64,000 nucleotides of DNA. Source: Tubulanus polymorphus (taxonomy: Eukaryota > Nemertea > Palaeonemertea > Tubulaniformes > Tubulanidae). The DNA lies in the NCBI RefSeq assembly GCF_964204645.1, contig NC_134035.1, forward strand, positions 12,753,951 to 12,817,950, in the 5' to 3' direction. The notes below the pieces were generated by a model. That model was given only the letters and a program-made list of their open reading frames with translations, was not told the DNA's origin and did no database searches. This document shows, one piece after another, positions 35,717 to 48,800 of this stretch (its first letter is position 1; each line of letters starts with the position of its first letter). The position numbers and the translations under genes are program-made.

Positions 35717-35952
35717 AACGATAACCACACTCAAACGTGGTGAACAGATGATAAGATAAAAACCCACTATTTACAAATTAAAAGAATTCTAAAATCGAGA
35801 ATTCATTTATTGATACAATCTAGAATATAAGAACACGACGTTTCGACTCACCCAAGAGATCATCATCATCAGGTGTATTTAGATTGTATCAATAAATAAA
35901 TTCTCGATTTCATAATTATTTTAATTTGTAAATAGTGGGTTTTTATCTTATC
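35717..35952. mobile_element. Fold-back element flanked by a 14-bp direct repeat
   Basis: Imperfect arms begin GATAAGATAAAAACCCACTA and end in the inverted copy. The centre holds GACGTTTCGACTCACCC and ATCATCATCATCAGGTG. ATGTGTACAAGTAG occurs at 35703-35716 and 35953-35966 and looks like a target-site duplication. Confidence 0.75.
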
Positions 35953-36977
35953 ATGTGTACAAGTAGTCTCAACGCGTAACCGAACCTTTATTATGCATCA
36001 ACAATAATTGTAATTGATTTTTTTAAGGAGGTAAGGTTGGTAGACGTGGATTTTGCTTTCAACTGAGGCAGATTAATTTCCTCTTTAATAAAATTGTTAG
36101 TCCTCTTTACTATTAAGTTGCTACAGAACTTGTTAAACATGACAAATATTTTATCAATGCACACAGTTCAACTCGATACCTCATTTTCCTCACAGAATTT
36201 TGACTGATCAGATTCAGTATCTAAAAAAAATCTATTCGAACACGTAGGAAAATATTGTAGGAAAATATCATCAGAGGGAATGAGATCGGGTGATCCAGTG
36301 ACTTAGATTAATGTCATTATAGCTTTTCGTTCCATTTCAATATACCATCTTCGAGCAAACTTCCAGATCTACCCACCTCACCCCCCCCCCCCACCTCCAA
36401 ATGTATCATATATAGTTAATGAATAATTAATCTTTTCAGTTTCGGTGCCATAATTTTGAAACATCCTGTATAACTTGTGATGTGATGAATTAAAAAGGCT
36501 AATTGCTATGTGGACAGATTAGATGAGTTTAATGAACGACTCAAAGGCCGCCTCGATCCCCCAATTACATCATCAAATCGCATACGAATGGTCTTCAACG
36601 CAGCCATAAATAGAATCACGTACAGGTTATCTGATGACGTCATAGGGGGTCTGGGAGGTAGCCATTCGTTATTGAGAAAGGTAGTAAGTTCATTTTATCG
36701 GTTAAAAAGCTTTCGTGATACAACGCTTACAAATTCAATGTTACGCTATTCAGTTAAACCATGAACTCGCAGCTCCTCCCAGATCAACACGATACACAAT
36801 ACACAATACACAATACACAAATCCCGTTAAATTTGTGACGAACACAAAACAAACTAGTTTTGTTCCATCATCCTTCATCGATCGCGGCTGCAACAGCATC
36901 AGGGACGTCATCGCCATCCAGTAACGGTTGCTAATGGTAACGATTAAGTATCACCTTAACGAATTTACGAAAAGCGT

Positions 36978-37492
<515 letters not shown>

Positions 37493-38662
37493 TTTGCCAA
37501 AAGGACGGTTTTGTAGAGAGAGAAGTATATCAAGTCGTTAAAAGAGTTATTTCTTCAGTTTTTCTCTTTCCAACTTTCTGTTCATATTAAAAGTCGTCGA
37601 CTATATATCGGAATGAATAAATTAATTAATTTTCACAAATACATAAGTATATACGAGAACATTTTTGATTAACGGTTCAACATACCGATTAACATATTTG
37701 AGAAGGACACCCCCAATAAATAAATCTTTCTCATAACTTGTGGAAGTGGGTCCAAGTGGCCACGTCGGAAATCCTTTAGTTTACGCAGTATCGATATCAG
37801 GGGAATAATCATAAACCTTAGACACCTTTGTCACAAACGAACCTCTCCATGAAAGCTTAGCTACACGTGATAATATTCCGGTGTCGCGAATGAGTAGAAT
37901 ATGTTACACAGTCGTTATCAGCCGGGCTCGCTCGCTCCTTAAAGTACAGAATATCCCTGCGGAGATGATTGCATTACGCGCTACTATAAATATCAATCTA
38001 GAACTATTAAACAATCATTCGCCTATAATATACGGTGATATCTACTGACGATATGGCCGCCAGGTACCAATTACGATTTGCAGTTAAAAGGCTCGCGACA
38101 ATGGAGTCATCGATTGAATATAAGTTTATCAATAGTTCACCTTGGATATATCAACGTAAATGTAAATTCAATTTGGAACGTCATCAACCGCAGCTGCAAC
38201 AGTTCGTTTTATTTAACCTGTTACAGGTCGTAGTAGCGTAGGTCGCGTTAATTGACCACAGATACCGACCGGCGCTGAAACCAGAGAGGTGCCCATTTCT
38301 CACGAAACTAAGTGAGCGTCGCCTCGGAAAGCGGTAAAATTCGATTCTGGCGCGTTTTTTAGATATGAACAGGGTGGAGTCGACTGTAGTTCATATTTGA
38401 GGAGCGCGTCTCTGTAGAGAAAATCTCTAAAAGTTTCGATACAAATAAAAAAAAGTCGAAATTAAATTTCTTCTATCGCATGTCATGACTTCATGATTTC
38501 GTCGAATCATCGGCTATTTGATGAATTGAATATGTTGACGCCTCCTGCCGATCGCTGGTCATAAAATCACTTAGTTTAGAGCGAACATCCCCAGTACAAC
38601 TTTCAGCGTCAGTCACCGCACACGGATAGTTATTACTAACGATTCTAAAAACGAATGCAGAA

Positions 38663-41600
38663 ATGAACGTTTCGCTCGTGTTTAAAATCGGTGTGATTTT
38701 GATATCGAACAGCTATTCGCCGTACGATATGGAAAAATCAGGTCCGGCTATCGACATGGCCGTCGACAGGGTGAACAGGCAGTATCTGAATGACAGCTAC
38801 AGGCTGGAAACTGTGAAAATTATACACGGTTCTGTTTGCGACGCTACTCGAGCTCCAGGTAAATAAATCACTTTTATCTCTTTCTTCTCTGCTGATAGAT
38901 TATGATTTGTTTTCGCTTGCTTTATGTCGTTCGTATCATGGTTTCCCGAGACTAACTCTGTTCGATTGTTCATTTAACATTAACGAAGGGATCACAACCT
39001 GAAGTTTTGTCCACACACTGTAGGCATCATAATCAGGCGATGAGCGAAGATAAAATCAAGGAATAGTTCATATCAAATAAGAAAAAACCTTTCGGGGAAT
39101 TTCTTTCTTTTTTGCAACTAATAATTCACAATTAAAACTGTTTTCAATCTTTCCGTTTAAATTCAACTAACACTATCTTCTACCAAAAAAATTGTTCATT
39201 TCTTATAATTCACACAGAAAAAGTGTTTCAACGGGAATATGACTTGTCGATCGCGAAAAGAGTCACGTGGTAGGGATGAGGATATAATTTGAATGACAGC
39301 AGGGAATATTTCATGATAAACAATTTTCATTTCAAATTACTGCAATGATTAATTCAAACCAACCTGTGGTGACGCTGGTGACGCTAAGTTTTCAATATAA
39401 CACGATATTACATTTGAATAAAGGTCATCAGGTTGCAAATGAAATCGTCTACGATTCGTTAGGCTTCAAATTGAAAAGCATAGTTTCAGATTTTTGATTG
39501 AATTCTTTATACAGTTATTGTAGTAATGTTCTCTATATAGGAATAGCGGCTGATTTGTATCATAGAGATCACGTAGTTGGATTGATAGGTCCAGCATGTA
39601 CCTACGCGTTGGAGGCATCGGCCAGTTTGGCAGGATATTGGAATATTCCGATTATAACAGGTAAACAAACTAAATAGCTAAATTCTTCTCAGTAGAAAAA
39701 CAGCACAATCAAAAATATATGAATTTCTCATAGATCGCGGCAGTAACTGTTTCGTTATCCTAATAACATATAATAGTTATTTAATCTTTGATATGAATTT
39801 TAAAATTTGTTGATTTTAAATATTAGATTTCATATTTTTCAAAATTTTACGTACATACAAATAAATGGACTTAATTTAATGAGAATAGTGACGTTTCGAG
39901 TAGATATTGCTATGAGCTATTTCTAAAACTTTTATAAAAATAGCTCATAGAATTGGGTCGAAACTGAGTCAAATGCTGTTTTAGAATTTCCGTCTTTTCT
40001 TCAACGAATTTTCATATTTCGTGTCTATATCTCGGGCTTATATACATTTTTATGCATCGGGGTTATTAGGTCTGGGCGACGGCGGTCAGTTCAAGAACAA
40101 GACAATCTATCCGACTCTAACCCGTATGGCTTACTGTCAATGCCGTTTGAGGAAGGTTTTCGGGAGCGTTTTCTCCGAGTTTTCCTGGACTAAAATCGCC
40201 CTGATTTACGACCGAAGTCACCTTCACTCGTCAGTACTGGGCGAGACGTTAGACGTGGGTTTGAGAAAGGGTAACATCTATCCGCATGTCGTCCAGTTTT
40301 ACGGAAGTCAACAGTCGTCATATAAGGATTTATTGAAAGAAGCGAGCGAACACGCCAGAGGTGATCGATTCTATTCATTTACTGTATTTACCCTACATTA
40401 CTCTTATTAAACTCGTTAAACTGTTCGCTTTTACCTCGCACTCATTGAAGTCCATGGTTTTACAGAGAGCCCGATGTCACAACCAAACCCATAGGCATCC
40501 CTTAGCAATATAAGATTCCACATTAAGAATGAGGGGAACAGGGGCGGATCCAGCCTATTGCTGCTACCGCTTTCACGGTTTTAGAAGTGCCCGTCTATTT
40601 ATTCAAGTTATGGTTGAAATAATTTAAAACGGCCAATTTGAATAATCGAAAATGGGTTAACTTCTTATTTCTTATGAATGATTTTTCTCTAGCATGTCAG
40701 ATTTTCTGGATGCCCAAAATTGACTCAGATTGCATCAATCCCTAAAAATTCAAGATTTTCTATGATATATGTACCCTTCCATAGCTGAGCAGTACTCAAA
40801 AACCTAGGCTAGATCCACCACTGAAATAGTCAAAAATGTTTCCTTTTGCTTCCTGAGATTTATAAAATTTTGCCCGGTATAGATTTCGTTTAAACGCCCG
40901 TTGTTTGATACTGTATATATGATATTATATTTCACTGCAGTGATAGTTCTAAGCGTATCGGGTGATACGGTGCGGGCGATGATGCTCGAGGCGTTAGATC
41001 TCGGTTACATTAACGGCGATTACACGTTCATGGACGTGGAACTATTCGAGTTCGACGGCGACTATTGGGGAAATCACTCGTGGTCGCGAGGAGACGACAG
41101 AGATCAGGACGCTAAACGAGCGTTCGAAGCGCTGTTACGGGTGGCTCTGTACGAACCGAACAGCGAGGAATTTCAGAACTTCTCCGACGAAGTTAAACTC
41201 AGAGCCGAAAGAGATTACAATTACACTTTCGGGGATGAAAAGGTTCGTACATTAGCCAAGATGATTTCAACATCTAAGTCACCCTACACCTTCCTATAAC
41301 GGTATAGTATAGAGCCCCTGATTATGATCTACTATACTACGCTAGACTTCTTTCCTCCCCGACCCTCATTAACTGAATTATCATTTTACTTAAGTTAAAG
41401 ACTCGCGAACAATAACTACGAATAATTGTATCGATTCAAGAATTCAATTACCAGCTGCAACAAAATCTATGTTTCCGATCGTAATTCTTAAGTTTTATAA
41501 TTGGTGACATCTAAAAAAAAAATCTTTAAAAGTTTATTCTTAAGTAATTTAACCTAATTGATTTATCAAATTTTTAGGACATAATTTTATATAAACTGAC

Positions 41601-42896
41601 AATGGCATATAGATTATTCATTAATTTCAGGTGAATTTCTTTATCGGCGCATTTTACGACTCAGTTCTATTGTACGGATTATCGCTAAACCGATCTCTTA
41701 CTGCCGGTAACGCGGCGCTGATCAAAGACGGTTACAATTTCATTCGTCGCGAAATGTGGAACCGAACTTTCGTCGGTATCACCGAAGACGTGTTCATGGA
41801 TAAAAACGGTGACAGAGACACGAGTTATTCGGTTTTAGATATGGATCCCGTCAGCGGAAAGTTCAGGGTAAGCATGGATACCACTCTCAAACTTATCGTC
41901 GTAACCATCACCGCTCACCGGGAATAATCTTACCTTTAAAAACGTTTTATCCTTAATCGTAACGAGATACTTTGAGTCGGTTTTTAGTCGGTAAAATCCT
42001 TATTATAAATGAAAAACGGTTATAAATGAAAAACGGGTCCGAAATATTTCATCAGTTTATTTCGACATTCCAACTACATCCTAATTTAGTCATCTTCGTG
42101 AAGATCATATTGAGTATCATGTTAGATATTCCGAAATATTTCCTGAGTTTATTTCGACATTTCAACTACCGTAGATTTAGTCATCTTCGTGAAGATCATG
42201 TTAAATATTCATGAAAATTCCGAAATTAGGATTTAGTCAAAACAAACTAAAACTACTCGAAATAAACTACAACTAAAGGAAACATTCCTGACTCGTCTTT
42301 TAGTAATGTATAGGATTTTACCGTATTAACGACGTCTTCGTGTGAAAAACGTATATTCTATTTTGATGAAACCAAACTCATGCAGTTTGCGTTTCGGCTG
42401 TAAACTTCTCTTAGGAGTGTTGTTAACGATACGAGTAAAGCTGCTGTTCGTCATGAACTAAAGTGAAGCGCAGTCAGATAAACCCATTCTCTACATACGT
42501 TTTTACAAATAACAGAAGTTCTGATTGCTTAAAACCTGTTTTGAAATTCAGTTAATTCAAATAAAACAGGTCTCGGTTAGAATCATGACTTTTAAAACAT
42601 TGGAAATGATTTTGACTCAAACTTTGTTTTCGTGGAATTGGGTTTTGCGGAGTTGCGGTAAAACATTCGATGTATTTTACAAAATTGCATTACTAGAAAA
42701 AGATGATAATCTAAGATATCTTAGAATCGTGTTGATTGTGTTATTCTATAGGTGGTTTCGAATTATTGGGGAGACAAACCTGGGTTTAATGCGGTACCTG
42801 GCGTTTCGATACACTGGCCCGGGGGTAGGACAAGCCCACCACCTGATGTACCGCCATGCGGCTTTAAAAACGATAATCCACTGTGTCAACCTGAAG
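38663..42896 (+). CDS. NPR1-like: Receptor cyclase: extracellular ligand-binding exons
   Basis: Six exons (residues 1-430) encode an ANF-receptor / periplasmic-binding-like fold. Visible landmarks are [51 protein letters not shown], a second lobe with [30 protein letters not shown] and [13 protein letters not shown], and a Cys-containing juxtamembrane end ([16 protein letters not shown]). Several N-glycosylation sequons are present (NDSY, NKTI, NHSW, NYTF, NRSL, NRTF). The exon ending at 41242 uses an unusual donor, GTTCGT. The ligand cannot be read from sequence. Confidence 0.9.
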
Positions 42897-45800
42897 GTAA
42901 AGTAACGGAAGATACGAGATGATCTAAAAGTTTACTTGTCTGTCTGTTTCGAGATTCTAAGTTTAAAACCGACTATGTACACGATTTAAATGATTAAAAA
43001 GCGATTTTTTTAATTAAAAATCAAAGTCAAAAGACACAAAATTTTGAACTCTTTCTATAGATCATCGTCAGGTGTGTTATAACCTGATGACCGTCGTTAA
43101 CGAAACGTCGTGCCTTTTGATTTTAATTTTGATTCGTTTTTAATTTTTTGAATTTTGTATATTGTGGGTTTAAAACTGATAATCTATTCTCCACGTCAGA
43201 GTGTACCGGGGCTATTCCGACTATTTCTAGATTTATCTAAGTCCCGTCTCCATCAGTAAAACTGTAATTAATTAATGGGATTTAGATAAATCCCAAAACT
43301 TACAGACATCATGTGAATTGTAAAATATCATTAGGAAAATAGATTCTAAAATATCATCAATTTTGAGATTATTCATTAGAAGGTAAAAATTCCAAGAAAT
43401 TCATTACAGAAAATTCCTATCGCTCAAATTTCTTTTAAATTGTTCATATTTCTTTCAGAGAAATTATTGTCCCTAGCTACAACTGTAACAATCGTCGTGT
43501 TAGCACTATGTCTGTTCTTTACCGTAGTCGGATTCTTGATTTACAAGTAAGCATTCAATATTCATCGATTTCATATTCAAACAAATTAATTCCGAACCGA
43601 ATTTCGTTTCTTATACAAATTACGTTTTTACTTCTTTCGGCGGCGTTCACAGAAAAATGAAATACGAGAACGAACTGTCGAACGTATCGTGGCTGGTGAA
43701 ACAAGACGAGATATTACCGATGAAAGTTACCAATAAAATGAGTTCTGCTTCGTTGAAATCGATCAAAACCCAGAGCGAAAAACAAATATACACGGCGATA
43801 GCTTCGTGCCGGGTCAGCGCCAATTTAAACCGATCAATTTAACCGTCACACGTCTCCTCGTCTGGGAAACCAAACAATTAGCGAATTACTTAATTATTTA
43901 CGTGTCTTGTATTACAGGGTACAAGAGTAACTGTTAGGAATTTCGAAGATCGCGCTGTCGTTTTAGATAGAGAATTTATGACAGAAATCAAACAGGTTTG
44001 AATTGACGCTTCAATGATATATTCGGGATTCTTAGTCAAAACCTGTAGTTTCATCTCTAATGAACCGATTTCCCTGATTTTGATATGATATGATTTATTT
44101 TCTTCACGAAAATTTTTACAACTATCAAAATACATGAGATAGTCTATTTACAATATGGAGAGTGACACCGATTTTCAACTTGGTGAAATATTTACCGCAG
44201 TCCCGACGCTACCGAATAAGGTGCAGATTCTCTACTTTATTCCGGATGCTTATTCGCTACAATGCACTATGGGCGAAAGCTCGTGATGATTTCTGATAAA
44301 ATCGAGTTAACCTACACTAGAATACCTACTCATTTACCTCATGAGCTTCTCTGGTAGTGAAAGCGCGTGATTCTAATGAATCAACCTACACAGTACTAGC
44401 TACCTGTTGACTTTCTAACGAAATCAACCTACACACTGTTTACTCATTTTCCTGATGAAGTTTTTATGCACTAGTATAGTGAAACCTCCTACTTCAAACG
44501 AATTCCGTAAACCTCCAAAGTACTCCCTATTTTTGTATATTGACTCGATATCGAGTTCACGCGGCTCCACTACATCACTTTTCGCAATCTTGTACTGTAA
44601 TATTCCTATAGTTTCATTATTATTCTTTATTATTCTTTATTCACGAATTAAATTACACTAGAAAATTACAACAAGATATAATATAATAAAATAATGTAAT
44701 TCAAGTCGATGGACACCAGGAGAAGTTACAAACTTATATCCATAAAACATGGCCCTGGCGCCCATAGAAATCATCTCATCTCAATTAAATCTTTCGATTT
44801 CTAAGGATTGATTCGCAACGTTTTTGTTTTTCTAATCAATCATTGCAAGCGATTATAATTTTAAATGACAGGTTAGAGGTATGAGGAATGAGAATATAAA
44901 TGCGTTCGTCGGAGCTTGTTTGGATTCGTCGCCAGTGAAACTATTGATGGAATATTGTTCAAAAGGAAGTCTTCAGGTTCGTAATATCCGACGATCTCGA
45001 AAACAAAAACAAAAAAAACCCACGAATTGATTCATAACAAACAGACGAATTTCCGTCGAATTCTCAGTCAAACCAATTTCTCAATCTCTAGAATTCTGTC
45101 TTGTAGGATATACTACACAATGAAGCGATGTTGTTGGACTGGGATTTCAAGTTATCGCTGATCGAAGATCTCGTTAAGGTAAAGCAACCAAACACACTGT
45201 TTATACGGGCTACGTCGTTACTTCCTCGAGAATCGGTGTAGATACTTTTCCATATCACATGTCCAGCTTCTATCAGGGGTTGAGATTCCCCGCGTCAGCA
45301 ATCATTATTTGTTTACACTTGTTCCGTGACGTGAGATTGACGTTTTATGCTGACGATATCGTAACTTTTTTCTGACACTTACAGGAGGCGGCTCTTAATG
45401 AAGGTAATCTGCTGTAAGTTCTGGGTTCTCGTGGCGTTCGTGCATCTTGTCGTGTACCATTCACCCCTCCATAATGAGAGACCGCGGACGCTCTCAACTC
45501 AACGCGTGTCGATTTTATATACGACACCATTTTATAATAGAAATCGTGATATTTCAAATTATAAACTCAATTAACGCCGACAAAACGTTCGACTCGGATA
45601 TCGATTGGTACATGCTTCAAACCGCAACGAAAAACGATGTAGTGAGAAAATCGTGCAATCGAATAAAATCGTTCGGTTTCCGTTTAATGATTTCTGCGCG
45701 TTTGATCTATAAATTCAGAGTCTAGGCATTAATCGATGTTACAATTGTGTCCCAATTACCGCGGTATGACGACCGGTAATTGGAATAATTTGCTTCACAT

Positions 45801-48800
45801 CTCACCTCATAGTATAGGTTTTTCTATACATAGAACCTACACACCGTAGACGCACCCGCAGAAAGGCTTACCTTAAACCTACCGCGGTTGTGTTCTCGGT
45901 GCCCATGGCTTTACTTGTAGAGATGCCACTTTAGTAAACTATTTGTGTATTACTTTCACCAAGAACCTAATACCTGATGTGTCACAGTACCACAATTGGG
46001 TACCTTAAGATTGTGGAGCGCGGTAGGGCACAGCGGGTTCATACATCTACTTGTGAACGTCCTGCCCTCTCTTTCCTTCACCAAGAACCAAGTCTGATGT
46101 GTCCCACAGTTGGGCAAAAAACTAGGATCGTGGAGTGTCGCAGAGCGTCCACTGTGGATACAACCACTTGCAGGACTGGATGAATTACTACCCTACCTCA
46201 TTACGGTTCCCCATCTATTTACAGGGAATGTGTTATTTACACAGTTCATCGCTGAAATCTCACGGAAGACTTCACTCGTCAAACTGTGTTATAGACAGTA
46301 GATTCATTCTGAAAATTACTGATTACGGAATTCCGTCATTGTTCACTAGTAAAAACAACGACAATTTCAACTATAAAAGTAAGCAAAATTATCAGCTTAA
46401 AGCGACCAGTGATATTATCGTATTGAAATTAGCTTCGATCACGCCGACCACATTTACATGTCTACAGTTATATGTTCGTAAACCTCACTGTGTTGCCCTC
46501 TAGTCTCTAACCCCGTCCAGTGGGCCCAACTACTTAGACATGAACGCAAATTGAAGATATAACCCCTTATCCTATACAGGTGGGAGTTTCCATATAAATA
46601 ACGATGATGGGTGACGCAAATTCACGAGAGGATGTTAATAACCCCCTCACTCTACAGGTGATAACTTCCTTAAAGATAATCATATGGTGATGGATATAGC
46701 AGACAAATAATAACCGTAATTTAGAATTTGTCGTTCACGCACTGGCTGCCACATTCAAACTGAACCTTACTGTGTGTTACCCTGCTTCTAATAGTTAAGT
46801 TGGCCAAACCAAATCTGAACGCAAATTCTTGCCGAGAGGATATAACCCCCTTATTCTACTGGTGGGCGATGCCATGCAGATCATAATGATGAGAATAACT
46901 GACAAATAATGATATTACCGCCGTTGACAAACTGGCTGCCTCCATCTGGTTATCAACAACAACTGGTAAACACTCTGTTCGTACCATATTTCAATACCCT
47001 CTAAATTTTTCGTAGAAAATCTGTGGATCGCGCCCGAACTACTGAGACAGTCAAGTCCGGTGAACGGTACACAGAAAGGCGATGTCTACAGCTTCGCGAT
47101 TATTCTCGAAGAGATCGCTCATAACGGCGGTCCGTTCGAGGAGGAGTCGACCACTTTATCCGATAGAGGTAAAATTCATTTCAATGAAATATATTCAATC
47201 AGTTTGAATCGATCTTCTCCGAGTCTCGAATTGCGTTTTACAGAAATCGTCGAAAAAGTGGAGAAAGGACATTTTCGTCCGTCTGTAGCCGAGGGTTTGT
47301 GTTCTGCGGAAATGCTGGAATTAATGAAGCAATGTTGGGCTGAAGATCCACTGATTAGACCTGAATTCACAGCTATTAAACAAACTGTACGCAAAATGAA
47401 CAGGTTAGAGGTGACCCTGGTGCCAGTCAGTAGTATAGACTGTACCAAAGACCCAATTCCGAATTTGTCACTGTGACTTCATAATCACGATTACACGAAT
47501 TTCTAAACTGTCGCTCCAAGTTCTGGTGGTACAATTTTTGTATCTTATTCCATCGTAACACAGAGTACTTTTTACAATAAATATGAGAAAATGAAGACAA
47601 TAACAATTGTCATTACAGAATTATAGAAAACCATCAGAATCTTTGATCTAAATTCGCTCGTTTATTTGCAGCGGTAGAAGTGCAAATATTCTGGACAATC
47701 TATTGAGACGGATGGAACAATACGCGTCGAATCTAGAGACACTGGTTGAAGAACGAACTCTTGAAGTGATCGATGAAAAGAGACGATCGGAAGAGTTGTT
47801 GTACGCTATTTTACCCAAGTAAGTTTTTCCATAGTTGTACTTCTTAATTTGTAGATACGAAAACAAACTTTTGAAACATAATTTAGAAAAAGTGTCAATT
47901 TTTATATTTTGGAAATCATTCAAATCAAAAATTATAGCTGTTGTTTCAATTGATTTGAATTCTTCGTATTCATTTTCTAAAAAGCCGGTCACTGGGTCTC
48001 GCCAATCCAGGGTTTATGGGTTCAAACCCTGGTGGCGACAGAGTTTCTTGGTCGAAGGTTATTCTCTGGTCTCTCCCCCATTGGGAAAAAAAAAACATCG
48101 AACCCGCTAATAATGCCCTACGTGGCGCTTAGCGGGTTGGGGATGTTAAAAAAAAATTTTCTAAAAAGTTGTGAGATATTCTAATCACTCAAATATTGAA
48201 TATCATATATTTTTGTTATACAATTTTCTTATTCAGATCTGTTGCGCATGAGTTGATTGCTGGTAAAACTATCGAACCGGAAAGTTTCGAATCAGTAACG
48301 ATTTATTTCAGCGATATCGTAGGTTTTACCAAACTATCCGCAGAAAGTTCACCTATACAGGTTAGTAGAGGGGCGTAGATGAGATATCTAGCCCAATTTG
48401 AAACCGATTTCCACCGAATGAGTTGTGGAGAAGCTATGTTAACAATCGGACAAGTACTTTGAAGATTAACAAGATTTTATTAAATTGGCGACCTTTCCTA
48501 GCCTACGAGCTAGCGGTGTGGGCGAATGGTCAGAGCTTTCGACTCCGGGAAGCCAGGTCGTGGGTTCGAACCCCGTACCGTAGTGTCCTCGGCCGAGACA
48601 ATGAGTAGGTATCTGGTTCTCTGATTCTTTTTATCAAATATTCTAATATTTTCAGGTCGTAAACTTTTTGAACAAATTATACGTGTGTTTTGACGCTATA
48701 ATCGGCGATTTCGACGTCTACAAGGTATGAATAATTACACTATACTTTACTGAACTTTAAAGACAAATAGGGAGACCGGTCATGTATAGCCCTAGATCAG

